Position numbers and translations under genes: made by a program. The notes below the pieces were generated by a model. The model saw nothing but the letters and a program-made list of their open reading frames with translations. It was not told the origin of the DNA and searched no databases. From Pseudomonas sp. NKUCC02_KPG (GTDB taxonomy: Bacteria > Pseudomonadota > Gammaproteobacteria > Pseudomonadales > Pseudomonadaceae), in contig NZ_JAHKRC010000001.1 of NCBI RefSeq assembly GCF_019345465.1, positions 496,001-560,000 on the forward strand: DNA of 64,000 bases, in the 5' to 3' direction. Positions 1-9,071 of this stretch are shown piece by piece; position 1 is the first letter of the stretch, and the number at the start of each line of letters is the position of its first letter.

Positions 1-55
1 TGAGCGTTAGGCAATCAAGTTAATAATCACGGATGCTTAGCCTGATAAAGAGCAA

Positions 56-319
56 TTAAACAGATTTGAAGCCGGGCTTACCGTTGGCGGCTCGCCATTC
101 TTTAACTTTTTTAGTTATTGCCTCTGGTGTGCTGTCCAAATCCGACGCTGCATAGTAGATAAGGTCTGTGCCTTCAGGATGCTCCGTAATTTTTTCAAAG
201 TGCTCCAAAAGTATGTCAAGACGCTCATCTGCTTCAGCAACATTTTCTTGGAATACTGTTTCCATAAACTCCAAAAATTCTGCTTCCGTATACTCAGAGA
301 AACTACTTTTAAGACTCAT
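56..319 (-). CDS. colicin/pyocin DNase-type immunity protein
   Basis: Small acidic protein of 87 residues that resembles the E-colicin/S-pyocin immunity family (Im2/Im9 type), which binds and blocks the nuclease domain of its cognate bacteriocin in the cytoplasm. The family hallmark is visible: a TDLIYY segment followed by a conserved helix, and a C-terminal GKPGFK. ATG at 319 is preferred over the in-frame GTG at 322 because GGAG lies 7 bases upstream of it. The gene follows a truncated bacteriocin gene by 33 bp on the same strand, so it now looks like an orphan immunity gene, possibly protecting against related strains. The family call is fairly firm; the target specificity is unknown. Confidence 0.8.
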   Translation of the reverse strand: MSLKSSFSEYTEAEFLEFMETVFQENVAEADERLDILLEHFEKITEHPEGTDLIYYAASDLDSTPEAITKKVKEWRAANGKPGFKSV

Positions 320-352
320 CACTTCGCTCCCTTGTGAATATCCAGGTGACGT

Positions 353-655
353 TTAGGGGTCAAAATCACCCAAGAGACTATTGAATCGCGCACCATAGTC
401 GTGATCAATGGCCGCCTGATTGTGGATTTGTTCATTCATGAGTTCCGCAACAATATTGGGCTTTGCAACTTCACGAATATTGCTCGGCCCTCCCTCTCCT
501 CTACGCGACCCTTCGTTCAACCCCCATGTGTTGTACCCATCACCAAACTTAATTTCAGATTCCCATTTCCCCACAATGGGACAGGGTGTCAATTCGTATG
601 AACCGAGACCCATTTTTCTGTGAGGCTCCAAGTATTTATCCACTTCATTAGGCAT
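353..655 (-). pseudogene. N-terminal remnant of an S-type bacteriocin
   Basis: An open frame of 100 residues beginning MPNEVDKYLEP and rich in Gly, Asn and Glu. It has a good ribosome site (GAGAGGAG about 9 bases before ATG 655). The sequence looks like the N-terminal region of Pseudomonas S-type pyocins, and the adjacent nuclease-immunity gene supports that. A stop codon ends the frame after DFDP, so the translocation and killing domains expected of a protein of several hundred residues are missing. Only 33 bp separate this stop from the immunity start, so the toxin body appears to have been deleted rather than interrupted by a point mutation. A small stand-alone protein of unknown role is the alternative. 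Confidence 0.5.
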
Positions 656-673
656 TAAGCTGAACTCCTCTCA

Positions 674-689
674 TTGTAAACACTTACAA
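674..689. promoter_or_regulatory. perfect palindrome before the bacteriocin remnant
   Basis: The arms TTGTAA and TTACAA are separated by four bases, directly upstream of the ribosome site of the bacteriocin remnant. The position suits an operator, but it matches no named Pseudomonas box that I can assign (not a LexA box; not clearly a PrtN P-box). Confidence 0.35.
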
Positions 690-810
690 AACACCCTCTC
701 TTGATAAGACCAATGAATGTATTTACGAGTGTTCTGCACACAAATTTAAGAGATACACCTCAATACCAAAGCAAGCATCTTTAAACAGCGAGAGAAACTT
801 TCTATAAGTT

Positions 811-896
811 TGTAGCCGCTGCCGTAGACTGCGATAAGGACCGCAGGGACTTCACGCCCCTTTCGGGCTCGATCGCAGCCTTCGGCAGCGGTTACA
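811..896. repeat. REP-type inverted repeat, GTAGCCGCTGCCG family
   Basis: Two near-complementary arms of about 25 bases (811-835 and 871-896) flank a spacer, one reading TGTAGCCGCTGCCG and the other CGGCAGCGGTTACA. This layout matches the paired REP hairpins common between genes in Pseudomonas. It lies between prfC and the bacteriocin remnant; related pairs are at 14522 and 24996. Confidence 0.75.
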
Positions 897-907
897 GAAT
901 CGCGGGC

Positions 908-944
908 ATAAAAAAAGCGAAGCCCCAAGGGCTTCGCTTTTTTT
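908..944 (-). terminator. rho-independent terminator of prfC
   Basis: Hairpin with stem AAGCGAAGCCC / GGGCTTCGCTT and a run of T on each strand, 20 bp past the prfC stop. The A/T tracts on both sides could let it work in both directions. Confidence 0.85.
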
Positions 945-963
945 CAACCAGACGCCTGAGCCC

Positions 964-2547
964 TTAGTGGTGCTCACGGGTCGCACGGAACTTCACATCC
1001 GGCCAGCGCTCTTCCATCAAGGCCAGGTTTACGCGCGTCGGCGCCAGGTAGGTCAGGTGACCACCGCCATCAATGGCCAGGTTTTCCACAGCCTTGATCT
1101 TGAACTCTTCGAGCTTTTTCTTATCGCTGCAATCGATCCAGCGCGCCGACCATACGGTGATCGGCTCGTAGGAGCATTCTACTTTGTATTCGCCTTTCAA
1201 GCGGCTCGCGACCACATCGAACTGCAACACACCCACTGCGCCCAGGATGATGTCGTTGCTGCGCTCCGGGAAGAACACCTGAGTGGCGCCCTCTTCGGCC
1301 AGCTGCTGCAGACCCTGACGCAGTTGCTTGGACTTGAGCGGATCGCGCAGTCGAACGCGGCGGAACAATTCCGGGGCGAAGTGCGGGATACCGGTAAAGC
1401 TCAGGCTCTCGCCTTCGGTAAAGGTGTCGCCGATCTGGATGGTGCCGTGGTTATGCAAACCGATGATGTCGCCCGCAAACGCCTCTTCGAGCTGTTCACG
1501 CTCCGAAGAGAAGAAAGTCAGCGCGTCGCCGATTCGTACGTCCTTTCCGGTACGCACGTGACGCATTTTCATGCCCTTTTCGTACTTGCCCGAGCAAATG
1601 CGCATAAAGGCGATACGGTCACGGTGTTTTGGGTCCATGTTTGCCTGGATCTTGAACACAAAGCCGGTGAACTTCTCTTCAACAGGCTCAACGGTGCGCT
1701 CGTTGGCAACACGGGCCAATGGCTTGGGCGCCCAGTTCACAACGGCATCAAGCACGTGGTCGACACCAAAGTTGCCCAATGCAGTACCGAAGAACACCGG
1801 GGTCAACTGGCCATCGAGGAACTCCTGCTGGTTGAATTCATGGCAGGCGCCCTGAACCAGTTCCAGTTGATCGACGAAGCGCTGGTACTCGTCACCCAAG
1901 TGGGCGCGGGCTTCATCGGAATCGAGTTTTTCGATGATTTTGGTTTCGGTGCGCTCATGACCGTGACCGGCGGTGTAGACGATGATGTAGTCGTCTGCCA
2001 GGTGGTAAACACCCTTGAAGTCACGGTAGCAACCAATCGGCCAGGTGATCGGCGCCGCCTTGATTTTCAGGACCGCCTCGATCTCGTCCAGCAACTCGAT
2101 CGGGTCGCGGATATCGCGGTCGAGTTTGTTGATAAAGCTGACGATGGGCGTGTCACGCAGACGGCAGACGTCCATCAGGGCGATGGTCCGTGGCTCTACG
2201 CCCTTACCGCCATCGAGCACCATCAGGGCCGAGTCGACCGCGGTCAGGGTGCGATAGGTGTCTTCGGAGAAGTCTTCGTGGCCCGGGGTGTCGAGCAGGT
2301 TGATCATGTGGTCGCGATACGGGAACTGCATGACCGACGTGGTAATCGAAATACCCCGTTGCTTCTCCATTTCCATCCAGTCGGAGGTGGCATGGCGGTC
2401 GGACTTTCGCGATTTCACCGTACCGGCGACAGCAATCGCCTTACCCATCAGCAAGAGCTTTTCGGTGATGGTGGTCTTACCCGCATCGGGGTGGGAAATA
2501 ATAGCGAAAGTGCGGCGTTTCGCGACTTCGGCGGCCTGGTTGGTCAT
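964..2547 (-). CDS. prfC: peptide chain release factor 3
   Basis: Translational GTPase of 527 residues that recycles release factors RF1 and RF2 from the ribosome after termination. The G domain is at the N-terminus: P-loop SHPDAGKTT at residues 18-26, switch segment RGISITTS, G3 motif DTPGHEDF, and G4 motif NKLDRD. The RF3-type C-terminal domains follow, and the length is usual for the family. It is a single gene with its own terminator (908-944). In Pseudomonas prfC lies near an osmoprotectant transporter operon, as it does here. The identification is secure. Confidence 0.97.
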   Translation of the reverse strand: MTNQAAEVAKRRTFAIISHPDAGKTTITEKLLLMGKAIAVAGTVKSRKSDRHATSDWMEMEKQRGISITTSVMQFPYRDHMINLLDTPGHEDFSEDTYRTLTAVDSALMVLDGGKGVEPRTIALMDVCRLRDTPIVSFINKLDRDIRDPIELLDEIEAVLKIKAAPITWPIGCYRDFKGVYHLADDYIIVYTAGHGHERTETKIIEKLDSDEARAHLGDEYQRFVDQLELVQGACHEFNQQEFLDGQLTPVFFGTALGNFGVDHVLDAVVNWAPKPLARVANERTVEPVEEKFTGFVFKIQANMDPKHRDRIAFMRICSGKYEKGMKMRHVRTGKDVRIGDALTFFSSEREQLEEAFAGDIIGLHNHGTIQIGDTFTEGESLSFTGIPHFAPELFRRVRLRDPLKSKQLRQGLQQLAEEGATQVFFPERSNDIILGAVGVLQFDVVASRLKGEYKVECSYEPITVWSARWIDCSDKKKLEEFKIKAVENLAIDGGGHLTYLAPTRVNLALMEERWPDVKFRATREHH

Positions 2548-2885
2548 GGGAAATCGCCTGACGATTGATTCAAAAAAGGGCGCGGATTATAGCCTAAAAC
2601 CGGGCACTACAGCCACCGTTGGTACCCTTGCCCGTCGGACAAGGGTGGCAATGTGCCGTAAATAATGTGAACCTTTTAAACAGTGGAGGCGTCCACTCTC
2701 CTGATACGACAAACCGTCAGGGGCTGAAATATCAGCAAGTTAGCCTGACGAGGCTGCGCTAATGACAGGTGATGAGGGCGCTTTTCGCACTCCCCTGTTG
2801 CTCTTCGCGAACATGATTGTCGGCAGCCAGAAATGGCATTGCCACACGATGATGTGTTCGCCGACTGAAAAAAAGGAGTCCGTCT
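2548..2885. other. intergenic region between prfC and the opu operon
   Basis: Divergent promoter region of 338 bp without a credible gene. It holds one inverted repeat (about 2624-2647, arms ACCCTTG and CAAGGGT) without a T tract. Promoters for prfC and the transporter must lie here, but no -10/-35 pair stands out. Confidence 0.5.
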
Positions 2886-3602
2886 GTGGCAAATCGCTAT
2901 GGAAAAGGGCTTATTGGAGGTGCGGTTGTGATCGCGCTCCTGGCCCTGTTGGTCCACTGGATCGGCATCAGCACTATCGAACACTATCAAGATGATTTGT
3001 TGTTCTACCTGCAAGCCCACCTGTACCTGGTACTCGCTTCAATGCTCGCCGCCCTCGTTGTAGGGATACCCGCCGGCATTTTCCTCAGCCGACCGAACAT
3101 GGTCGGACGTGCGGAACGCTTCATGCAAGTCTTCAACATCGGCAACACTGTCCCTCCGCTGGCCGTACTGGCCATTGCCCTGGGTTTTCTGGGGATCGGT
3201 AGCGGTCCTGCCATCTTCGCCCTGTTTCTGGCCTCATTGCTGCCCATCGTGCGCAACACCTATGAAGGCTTGAAAAACGTACAGGGTTCGCTCAAGGAAG
3301 CCGCCGTCGGCATCGGCATGACCCCACGCCAGGTGCTGTGGCGAGTCGAATTGCCCAACGCCGTGCCCATCATCATGGGCGGTGTACGGGTCGCACTGGC
3401 GATCAACGTCGGTACGGCACCCCTGGCGTTCCTGATCGGCGCCAATAGCCTGGGCAGCCTGATTTTCCCCGGCATCGCCCTCAACAATCAGCCGCAACTG
3501 ATCCTCGGCGCAGCCTGTACCGCGCTGCTGGCATTGCTGCTCGATGGCCTGGTGATACTCATCAGCCGCCGATGGTTGGAACGCGGTCTGCGACCTGTTT
3601 AA
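2886..3602 (+). CDS. osmoprotectant ABC transporter permease (OpuCD/YehW type)
   Basis: Inner-membrane permease of 238 residues for glycine betaine, choline or carnitine-type compounds. One N-terminal membrane helix precedes a BPD-type permease core with about five more helices. The coupling loop (EAAVGIGMTPRQVLWRVELP) that contacts the ATPase is clear at about residues 138-157. GTG 2886 is chosen because AAGGAG lies 8-9 bases upstream. It is the first gene of a four-gene operon: permease, binding protein, permease, ATPase. The substrate cannot be told from sequence alone. Confidence 0.88.
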   Translation: MANRYGKGLIGGAVVIALLALLVHWIGISTIEHYQDDLLFYLQAHLYLVLASMLAALVVGIPAGIFLSRPNMVGRAERFMQVFNIGNTVPPLAVLAIALGFLGIGSGPAIFALFLASLLPIVRNTYEGLKNVQGSLKEAAVGIGMTPRQVLWRVELPNAVPIIMGGVRVALAINVGTAPLAFLIGANSLGSLIFPGIALNNQPQLILGAACTALLALLLDGLVILISRRWLERGLRPV

Positions 3603-3627
3603 GGTCCGGCTGAGCAAAGGAATACCC

Positions 3628-4521
3628 ATGAAAAAAATAAGCTTCTTACTAGGCTGCATCCTGCTGTGCGCAGGAATTGTCCAGGCCGCAGAAAAACCCC
3701 TGATTCGTATCGGGGCGCGAGTGTTTACCGAGCAAACCCTGCTCGCTGAAATCACGTCCCAATACCTCAACAGCAAAGGTTACAACGCCAAGGTGACTGG
3801 CGGGCTGGGCAGCAGCCTGGCGCGCTCGGCCCAAGAGTCGGGGCAACTGGACATGGTGTGGGAGTACACCGGCGTATCGCTGGTGGCTTACAACCACATC
3901 ACCGACAAACTCGACAGCCAGCAATCCTACGACCGGGTTAAAGAGCTCGATGCAAAAAAAGGACTGGTATGGCTGCACCCGTCCAAGTTCAGCAACACCT
4001 ACGCACTGGCCCTGCCACAGAAAGTGGCCGAGGCGTTTCCGGACATCAACAGCATCAGTGACCTGAACAAGGCACTGCGTGACCCGGAAAACAAAAGCGC
4101 ACTGGTGGCACTGGACACCGAGTTCGCCAACCGCTCCGATGGTTTGCTGGGCATGGTCAAGCTCTACGACATGGACCTGACCCGCCGCAATATCCGTCAG
4201 ATGGACGCAGGCCTGGTCTACACCGCGCTGAAAAACGGCCAGGTATTTGCCGGGCTGGTGTACACCACGGACGGCCGCTTGAGTGCCTTCAACCTCAAGT
4301 TGCTGGACGACGACCTGCATTATTTCCCGGACTACACCGCCGCGCCGGTCGTGAGCAAAGCCTACCTCGATGCCCACCCGGACCTGGAAGCGCTGCTCAA
4401 ACCCCTGGCCGATCTGTTTGACGACGAAACCATGCGCCAGCTCAACGCGCGGGTCGACGTGAACCACGAAAGCCCCTCCACGGTGGCCGCAGATTTCCTG
4501 CGCCAGCATCCACTCAACTAA
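3628..4521 (+). CDS. osmoprotectant ABC transporter substrate-binding protein
   Basis: Periplasmic binding protein of 297 residues of the OpuAC/OsmF (YehZ) family. Residues 1-20 form a signal peptide, with likely cleavage after VQA before AEKP. The mature part starts with IRIGARVFTEQ, typical of the family, and has the expected two-lobe length. The gene sits between the two permease genes, 25 bp after the first and 9 bp before the second, so all are surely co-transcribed. It probably captures betaine, choline or carnitine; the exact ligand is an inference. Confidence 0.9.
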   Translation: MKKISFLLGCILLCAGIVQAAEKPLIRIGARVFTEQTLLAEITSQYLNSKGYNAKVTGGLGSSLARSAQESGQLDMVWEYTGVSLVAYNHITDKLDSQQSYDRVKELDAKKGLVWLHPSKFSNTYALALPQKVAEAFPDINSISDLNKALRDPENKSALVALDTEFANRSDGLLGMVKLYDMDLTRRNIRQMDAGLVYTALKNGQVFAGLVYTTDGRLSAFNLKLLDDDLHYFPDYTAAPVVSKAYLDAHPDLEALLKPLADLFDDETMRQLNARVDVNHESPSTVAADFLRQHPLN

Positions 4522-4530
4522 GGAAAAGAC

Positions 4531-5184
4531 ATGGAATTTTTGAACGCCTTTTCCCATATGGACTGGTCGCTAGTCTTACAACTGACCCTTCAACACATCA
4601 GCCTGGTCGGCATCGCCGTGATTCTGGCGATCCTGATCGGCGTGCCGCTGGGTGTGTTGATGACACGCTTCCCGACACTGGCCGGCCCTCTGCAAGCCAG
4701 CGCCACCGTGCTGCTGACCATTCCGTCCATTGCCCTGTTCGGCCTGCTGCTGCCGTTCTACTCCAAGTTCGGCCAGGGCCTGGGCCCGATGCCGGCCATC
4801 ACGGCGGTGTTTCTTTATTCACTGCTGCCCATCATGCGCAACACCTTCCTGGCCCTCACCGGCGTGGAACCGGGTATTCGCGAAGCCGCCCGCGGCATCG
4901 GCATGACCTTTGGCCAGCGCCTGCGCATGGTTGAACTGCCCATCGCGGTGCCCGTGATTCTCGCCGGCGTACGCACCGCCGTGGTGATGAACATCGGCGT
5001 CATGACCATCGCCGCCACCATCGGTGCTGGCGGCCTGGGTGTACTTATTCTTGCTGCAATCAGCCGTAGCGACATGTCGATGCTGATCGTCGGCGCCGTG
5101 CTGGTCAGTGTTCTGGCCATCATCGCCGACCTGCTTCTGCAATGGCTGCAACGCTCGCTGACTCCAAAAGGACTGCTCAAATGA
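4531..5184 (+). CDS. osmoprotectant ABC transporter permease (OpuCB/YehY type)
   Basis: Second membrane subunit, 217 residues, with five to six hydrophobic helices. It carries the EAA coupling loop (EAARGIGMTFGQRLRMVELP, about residues 116-135), close to that of the first permease, so the two are likely to form a heterodimeric channel. Its stop overlaps the start of the ATPase gene (ATGA), which suggests translational coupling. Confidence 0.9.
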   Translation: MEFLNAFSHMDWSLVLQLTLQHISLVGIAVILAILIGVPLGVLMTRFPTLAGPLQASATVLLTIPSIALFGLLLPFYSKFGQGLGPMPAITAVFLYSLLPIMRNTFLALTGVEPGIREAARGIGMTFGQRLRMVELPIAVPVILAGVRTAVVMNIGVMTIAATIGAGGLGVLILAAISRSDMSMLIVGAVLVSVLAIIADLLLQWLQRSLTPKGLLK

Positions 5185-6338
5185 TCGAACTTCAAAACCT
5201 CAGCAAAACATTCCAAAGCAACGGCAAAGACGTAAAAGCCGTGGACTCGGTAAGCCTGACCGTCAACGAAGGCGAGATCTGTGTGTTCCTCGGGCCTTCG
5301 GGTTGCGGTAAAAGCACCACGCTGAAAATGATCAACCGCCTGATCAAGCCCACTTCCGGCAAGATCCTGATCAACGGCGAAGACACCACCGACCTCGACC
5401 CGGTGACCCTGCGTCGCAATATCGGTTATGTGATCCAGCAGATCGGCCTGTTCCCCAACATGACCATCGAGGAAAACATTACCGTCGTGCCGCGCCTGCT
5501 GGGCTGGGACAAGCAAAAGTGCCATGACCGTGCCCGCGAGCTGATGAGCATGATCAAGCTTGAACCCAAGCAGTACCTCAACCGTTATCCGCGCGAACTG
5601 TCGGGTGGCCAGCAACAGCGGATCGGGGTGATTCGCGCCTTGGCCGCTGACGCACCGCTGCTATTGATGGATGAGCCGTTTGGCGCGGTCGACCCGATCA
5701 ACCGCGAGATGATCCAGAACGAATTCTTCGAGATGCAACGGGCACTGAACAAGACCGTGATCATGGTCAGCCACGACATCGACGAAGCCATCAAGCTGGG
5801 CGACAAGATTGCGATCTTCCGTGGCGGCAAGTTGTTGCAGATGGATCATCCCGACACCCTGCTCGCCCACCCGGCCGACGACTTTGTCAGCAACTTCGTG
5901 GGCCAGGACAGCACGCTCAAGCGCCTGCTGCTGGTCAAAGCCGAAGACGCGGCGGACAACGCGCCGTCGGTGAGCCCGGAAACCCCGGTGGCCGAAGCGC
6001 TGGAACTGATGGACGAACTTGACCGTCGCTATGTCGTCGTGACATGTGCCGACAACAAGGCTCTGGGCTATGTGCGCCGTCGTGACCTGCACCGCCAGAG
6101 CGGTACGTGCGGCCAGTACCTGCGCGAATTCACCGCCACTGCCGCGTCCGAGGAACACTTGCGCATCCTGCTGTCGCGCATGTATGAGTTCAACCGTTCG
6201 TGGTTGCCGGTCATGGACACCGAGCGTGTGTTCCAGGGTGAAGTGACGCAAGAATCGATTGCCGCCTACCTGAGCTCGGGCCGCTCACGTGGGGCCAAGA
6301 CCAGCATTGTCTCGCCGGCGGATATTGCGTTGGCGTAA
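5181..6338 (+). CDS. osmoprotectant ABC transporter ATP-binding protein with CBS domains
   Basis: ATPase of 385 residues that powers the importer. Walker A GPSGCGKST is at residues 38-46, followed by the signature LSGGQQQR, Walker B LLLMDEPF and the switch SHD. The C-terminal part from about residue 255 is a CBS-type region, which in OpuA/OpuC-type importers senses ionic strength and gates transport. ATG 5181 is chosen because it overlaps the previous stop (ATGA); an upstream in-frame start at 5142 would lie inside the permease gene. No strong terminator follows; a REP pair lies about 70 bp downstream. Confidence 0.93.
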   Translation: MIELQNLSKTFQSNGKDVKAVDSVSLTVNEGEICVFLGPSGCGKSTTLKMINRLIKPTSGKILINGEDTTDLDPVTLRRNIGYVIQQIGLFPNMTIEENITVVPRLLGWDKQKCHDRARELMSMIKLEPKQYLNRYPRELSGGQQQRIGVIRALAADAPLLLMDEPFGAVDPINREMIQNEFFEMQRALNKTVIMVSHDIDEAIKLGDKIAIFRGGKLLQMDHPDTLLAHPADDFVSNFVGQDSTLKRLLLVKAEDAADNAPSVSPETPVAEALELMDELDRRYVVVTCADNKALGYVRRRDLHRQSGTCGQYLREFTATAASEEHLRILLSRMYEFNRSWLPVMDTERVFQGEVTQESIAAYLSSGRSRGAKTSIVSPADIALA

Positions 6339-6832
6339 CTGCTCTCGGCGCTGGCTTGCATCCCGATGCAGGCGACTCGATCGTTCTGCTTGACCGCGTT
6401 GAGGCCATCGCGGGCAAGCCACGCTCCCACAAGGACGAAAGCCCCTGTGGGAGCGGGCTTGCTCGCGACACTGGCGACTCGGTCACTCTGTTTACCCGCC
6501 CTTGCGGCCCCCGTAAAAGCGCTTCGCGCGAACTCCTCAGTGTCACAAAGGTCGGTTACTTAAATAACTGTCCGCGCCCCCACGACGAACGCGTACAAAA
6601 ACGCGACATTTTTTGTTGATCTCAACGCACTCACCCCCTAAAGTTCGCGCCGAACATCCATGCTGGAAACGATCCATCCGGCTCAAGTACTGACGACGAG
6701 ACAGCAAGGTCCATTTACCTTTTTTGCTTTCGGCGGACATGCCTTGGGAAGTAGGCGAACCAAAGTGGGGATACGGAGGATGTTCAGTTGCGCCCATTTA
6801 TTTATGACGTTTGCCACTAGGAGTCCCTCAGC
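6339..6832. other. intergenic region upstream of speC
   Basis: A gap of 494 bp holding a REP pair (6407-6470) and a long leader in front of speC. No credible gene. The speC ribosome site (TAGGAGT, 6818-6824) is clear. No promoter could be fixed with confidence. Confidence 0.5.
6407..6470. repeat. REP pair, GTGGGAGCGGGCTTGCTCGCG family
   Basis: Head-to-head arms at 6407-6434 and 6444-6470, the second reading CTGTGGGAGCGGGCTTGCTC. This is a common Pseudomonas intergenic REP family; further pairs lie at 17215, 35070 and 49628. Confidence 0.85.
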
Positions 6833-7996
6833 ATGTCGATCAAGGTCGAAGACTATTACGCGCGCGATACCTTCAACAAAATGAAGGCCTTCGCTGACAC
6901 CCAGGAAACCCCGTTCGTGGTGATCGACACCGCCATGATCAGCAAGGCTTACGATGACCTGCGTGCAGGCTTCGAATTTGCCAAGGTGTACTTCGCAGTC
7001 AAAGCCAACCCAGCCGTCGAAATCATCGACCTGCTGCGCGACAAGGGTTCGAGCTTCGACATCGCTTCGATCTACGAGTTGGACAAAGTGATGGACCGAG
7101 GTGTTAGCCCGGATCGCATCAGCTACGGCAACACCATCAAGAAATCCAAAGACATTCGCTACTTTTACGACAAAGGCGTGCGCCTGTTCTCCACCGACTC
7201 CGAAGCCGACCTGCGCAACATCGCCAAGGCGGCTCCAGGTTCGAAGATCTACGTTCGTATTCTGACCGAAGGCTCGACCACGGCTGACTGGCCTTTGTCG
7301 CGCAAATTCGGCTGCCAGACCGATATGGCCATGGACTTGCTGATCCTGGCCCGTGACCTGGGCCTGGTGCCGTACGGCATTTCGTTCCACGTGGGCTCCC
7401 AGCAACGGGACATCAGCGTGTGGGATGCGGCCATCGCCAAGGTCAAAGTGATCTTCGAGCGCCTGAAAGAAGAAGACGGCATCGTTCTCAAGCTGATCAA
7501 CATGGGCGGCGGCTTCCCGGCCAACTACATCACCCGCACCAACAGCCTGGAAACCTACGCCGAAGAAATCATTCGCTTCCTGAAGGAAGACTTCGGTGAC
7601 GACCTGCCGGAAATCATTCTGGAGCCGGGCCGTTCGCTGATTGCCAACGCCGGTATCCTGGTCAGTGAAGTGGTACTGGTAGCCCGTAAATCCCGCACCG
7701 CCGTGGAGCGCTGGGTTTACACCGACGTGGGCAAATTCTCTGGCCTGATCGAAACCATGGACGAAGCCATCAAGTTCCCGATCTGGACTGAAAAGAAAGG
7801 CGAAATGGAAGAAGTCGTGATTGCCGGCCCAACGTGCGACAGCGCCGACATCATGTACGAAAACTACAAGTACGGCCTGCCGCTGAACCTGGCGATCGGT
7901 GATCGTCTGTACTGGCTATCGACCGGTGCCTACACCACCAGCTACAGCGCGGTTGAGTTCAACGGCTTCCCGCCGCTGAAGTCTTTCTACCTGTAA
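6833..7996 (+). CDS. speC: ornithine decarboxylase (fold III, PLP)
   Basis: Enzyme of 387 residues that decarboxylates ornithine to putrescine, the first step of polyamine synthesis, in the cytoplasm. It belongs to the alanine-racemase-fold group. The PLP lysine is in YFAVKANP (Lys57); a glycine-rich phosphate site GGGFP, the EPGR motif and the C-terminal CDSAD segment with the catalytic Cys are all present. The length matches the Pseudomonas enzyme usually called SpeC; relaxed lysine/ornithine specificity is possible in this family. It is transcribed alone and ends at a strong hairpin shared with the convergent toxin genes. Confidence 0.93.
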   Translation: MSIKVEDYYARDTFNKMKAFADTQETPFVVIDTAMISKAYDDLRAGFEFAKVYFAVKANPAVEIIDLLRDKGSSFDIASIYELDKVMDRGVSPDRISYGNTIKKSKDIRYFYDKGVRLFSTDSEADLRNIAKAAPGSKIYVRILTEGSTTADWPLSRKFGCQTDMAMDLLILARDLGLVPYGISFHVGSQQRDISVWDAAIAKVKVIFERLKEEDGIVLKLINMGGGFPANYITRTNSLETYAEEIIRFLKEDFGDDLPEIILEPGRSLIANAGILVSEVVLVARKSRTAVERWVYTDVGKFSGLIETMDEAIKFPIWTEKKGEMEEVVIAGPTCDSADIMYENYKYGLPLNLAIGDRLYWLSTGAYTTSYSAVEFNGFPPLKSFYL

Positions 7997-8033
7997 AAAC
8001 AGGCCCCCCGGCCAAGTGGCCGGGGGGCTGTCA
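7995..8033. terminator. bidirectional terminator between speC and xaxB
   Basis: Very strong G+C hairpin (8001-8029, arms GCCCCCCGGCCA / TGGCCGGGGGGC). On the minus strand it is followed by TGTTTTT, a good terminator for the toxin genes; on the plus strand the T tract is weak. Confidence 0.75.
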
Positions 8034-8040
8034 TTACCGT

Positions 8041-9054
8041 CTAGCGACTGATCCGCCGCAAGAAACGCTGAAACCCTGCCAGCTCTGCCGATGCCTGCTG
8101 CATCGCGTTATCGTTGACCTCTGTGGTCGAATGAACCCGGCTGATAAACACCCCAAGCCCTCTGACAACCAACCTCATGTTGTCAACCCAGTACGCCCGA
8201 GCCTCAACCAGTTCAGCGTGACGCCTGATTTTCTCTGCACGCTCTTTCAATACCCGAGCATCTGTCACGTTTTGGTTTTGCAGCACTCTCACGTCAGATA
8301 ACGTGTCGTTTATTTTGTTGCGCGCCTGAGTCAACGCAAACAAGCGATAGCCACCGTCAAAAAAGCCAAGGTACTGCGTCAGGCGCTCAAGAGCCGCCAC
8401 GACGACATCCGCCTCTGCCTTTCCAACCAGTGCCGACGTTAAAAGCGTCTGGATCTGCTCGGCGGTCGGCAGTAAATCCCTTATGTGATCCAGCCAGGTT
8501 CGGGATTGAAGAATAGTGACGGCAGCGTCTATAACCTGTTTATCTGCCCTCAACTTGTCTTTTTGTACTTGCAGCATGACCGCCTGTTGTTCCAACTCAT
8601 CAAGCCTGGCTGCATCATACGCGAGCAAGGGATCAGAATAATGTTCCAGGTTGAGTCCTTCACCTTCATCGACCCATAATGCTATTTGATGTTTGGCGGC
8701 CCCAACAGCACTTACAATGCGACCGACCCGCAGGGCACAGGTATCATTGAGCGCACTTAATGCAGAGGCTTGCACTTCAACGGCCAACTCGGTATGAGCA
8801 TGAATGGCCCCCCACTGTTCCAGCAGCCCATCGAAACCCGCGCTGTCCACCACCACTTCCAGATGGCGTACTTGATCGACAATAGTGCGCGCACTATTGC
8901 TCAGGTTTTTGGCCGCCAGATTCAAACGCTCTTGTAAAGATGGAATAAAATCGTATTCACGATTCACCGCCACCGCATTGAATTTTCTCAGCCCGGCAAA
9001 CACACCCGGCATATCAGGATTTTCAAACACCATGAGTCCATTGTCCCTATTCAT
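8041..9054 (-). CDS. alpha-xenorhabdolysin-type binary toxin, subunit B
   Basis: Largely helical protein of 337 residues that I read as the B subunit of a XaxAB/YaxAB-type pore-forming toxin. Long heptad-like stretches cover most of the chain, there is no signal peptide, and an Ala/Val-rich amphipathic segment lies at about residues 95-130. In the known toxins B is the main membrane-inserting subunit and needs A for activation; those statements come from the family. The start at 9054 has AAGGGA 8 bases upstream. It lies 17 bp behind subunit A, the order known from Xenorhabdus, Photorhabdus and Yersinia. The size (about 340-350 residues) fits the family. Confidence 0.72.
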   Translation of the reverse strand: MNRDNGLMVFENPDMPGVFAGLRKFNAVAVNREYDFIPSLQERLNLAAKNLSNSARTIVDQVRHLEVVVDSAGFDGLLEQWGAIHAHTELAVEVQASALSALNDTCALRVGRIVSAVGAAKHQIALWVDEGEGLNLEHYSDPLLAYDAARLDELEQQAVMLQVQKDKLRADKQVIDAAVTILQSRTWLDHIRDLLPTAEQIQTLLTSALVGKAEADVVVAALERLTQYLGFFDGGYRLFALTQARNKINDTLSDVRVLQNQNVTDARVLKERAEKIRRHAELVEARAYWVDNMRLVVRGLGVFISRVHSTTEVNDNAMQQASAELAGFQRFLRRISR

Positions 9055-9071
9055 GAATTAAGTCCCTTCAC

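Noticed and set aside
746..928. Small frame of 60 codons between prfC and the bacteriocin remnant
   Set aside because: It is made by the REP arms and the prfC terminator and has no ribosome site.
967..2568. Long open frame of 533 codons opposite prfC
   Set aside because: Shadow of a high-G+C gene; the translation has no recognisable motif and prfC is certain.
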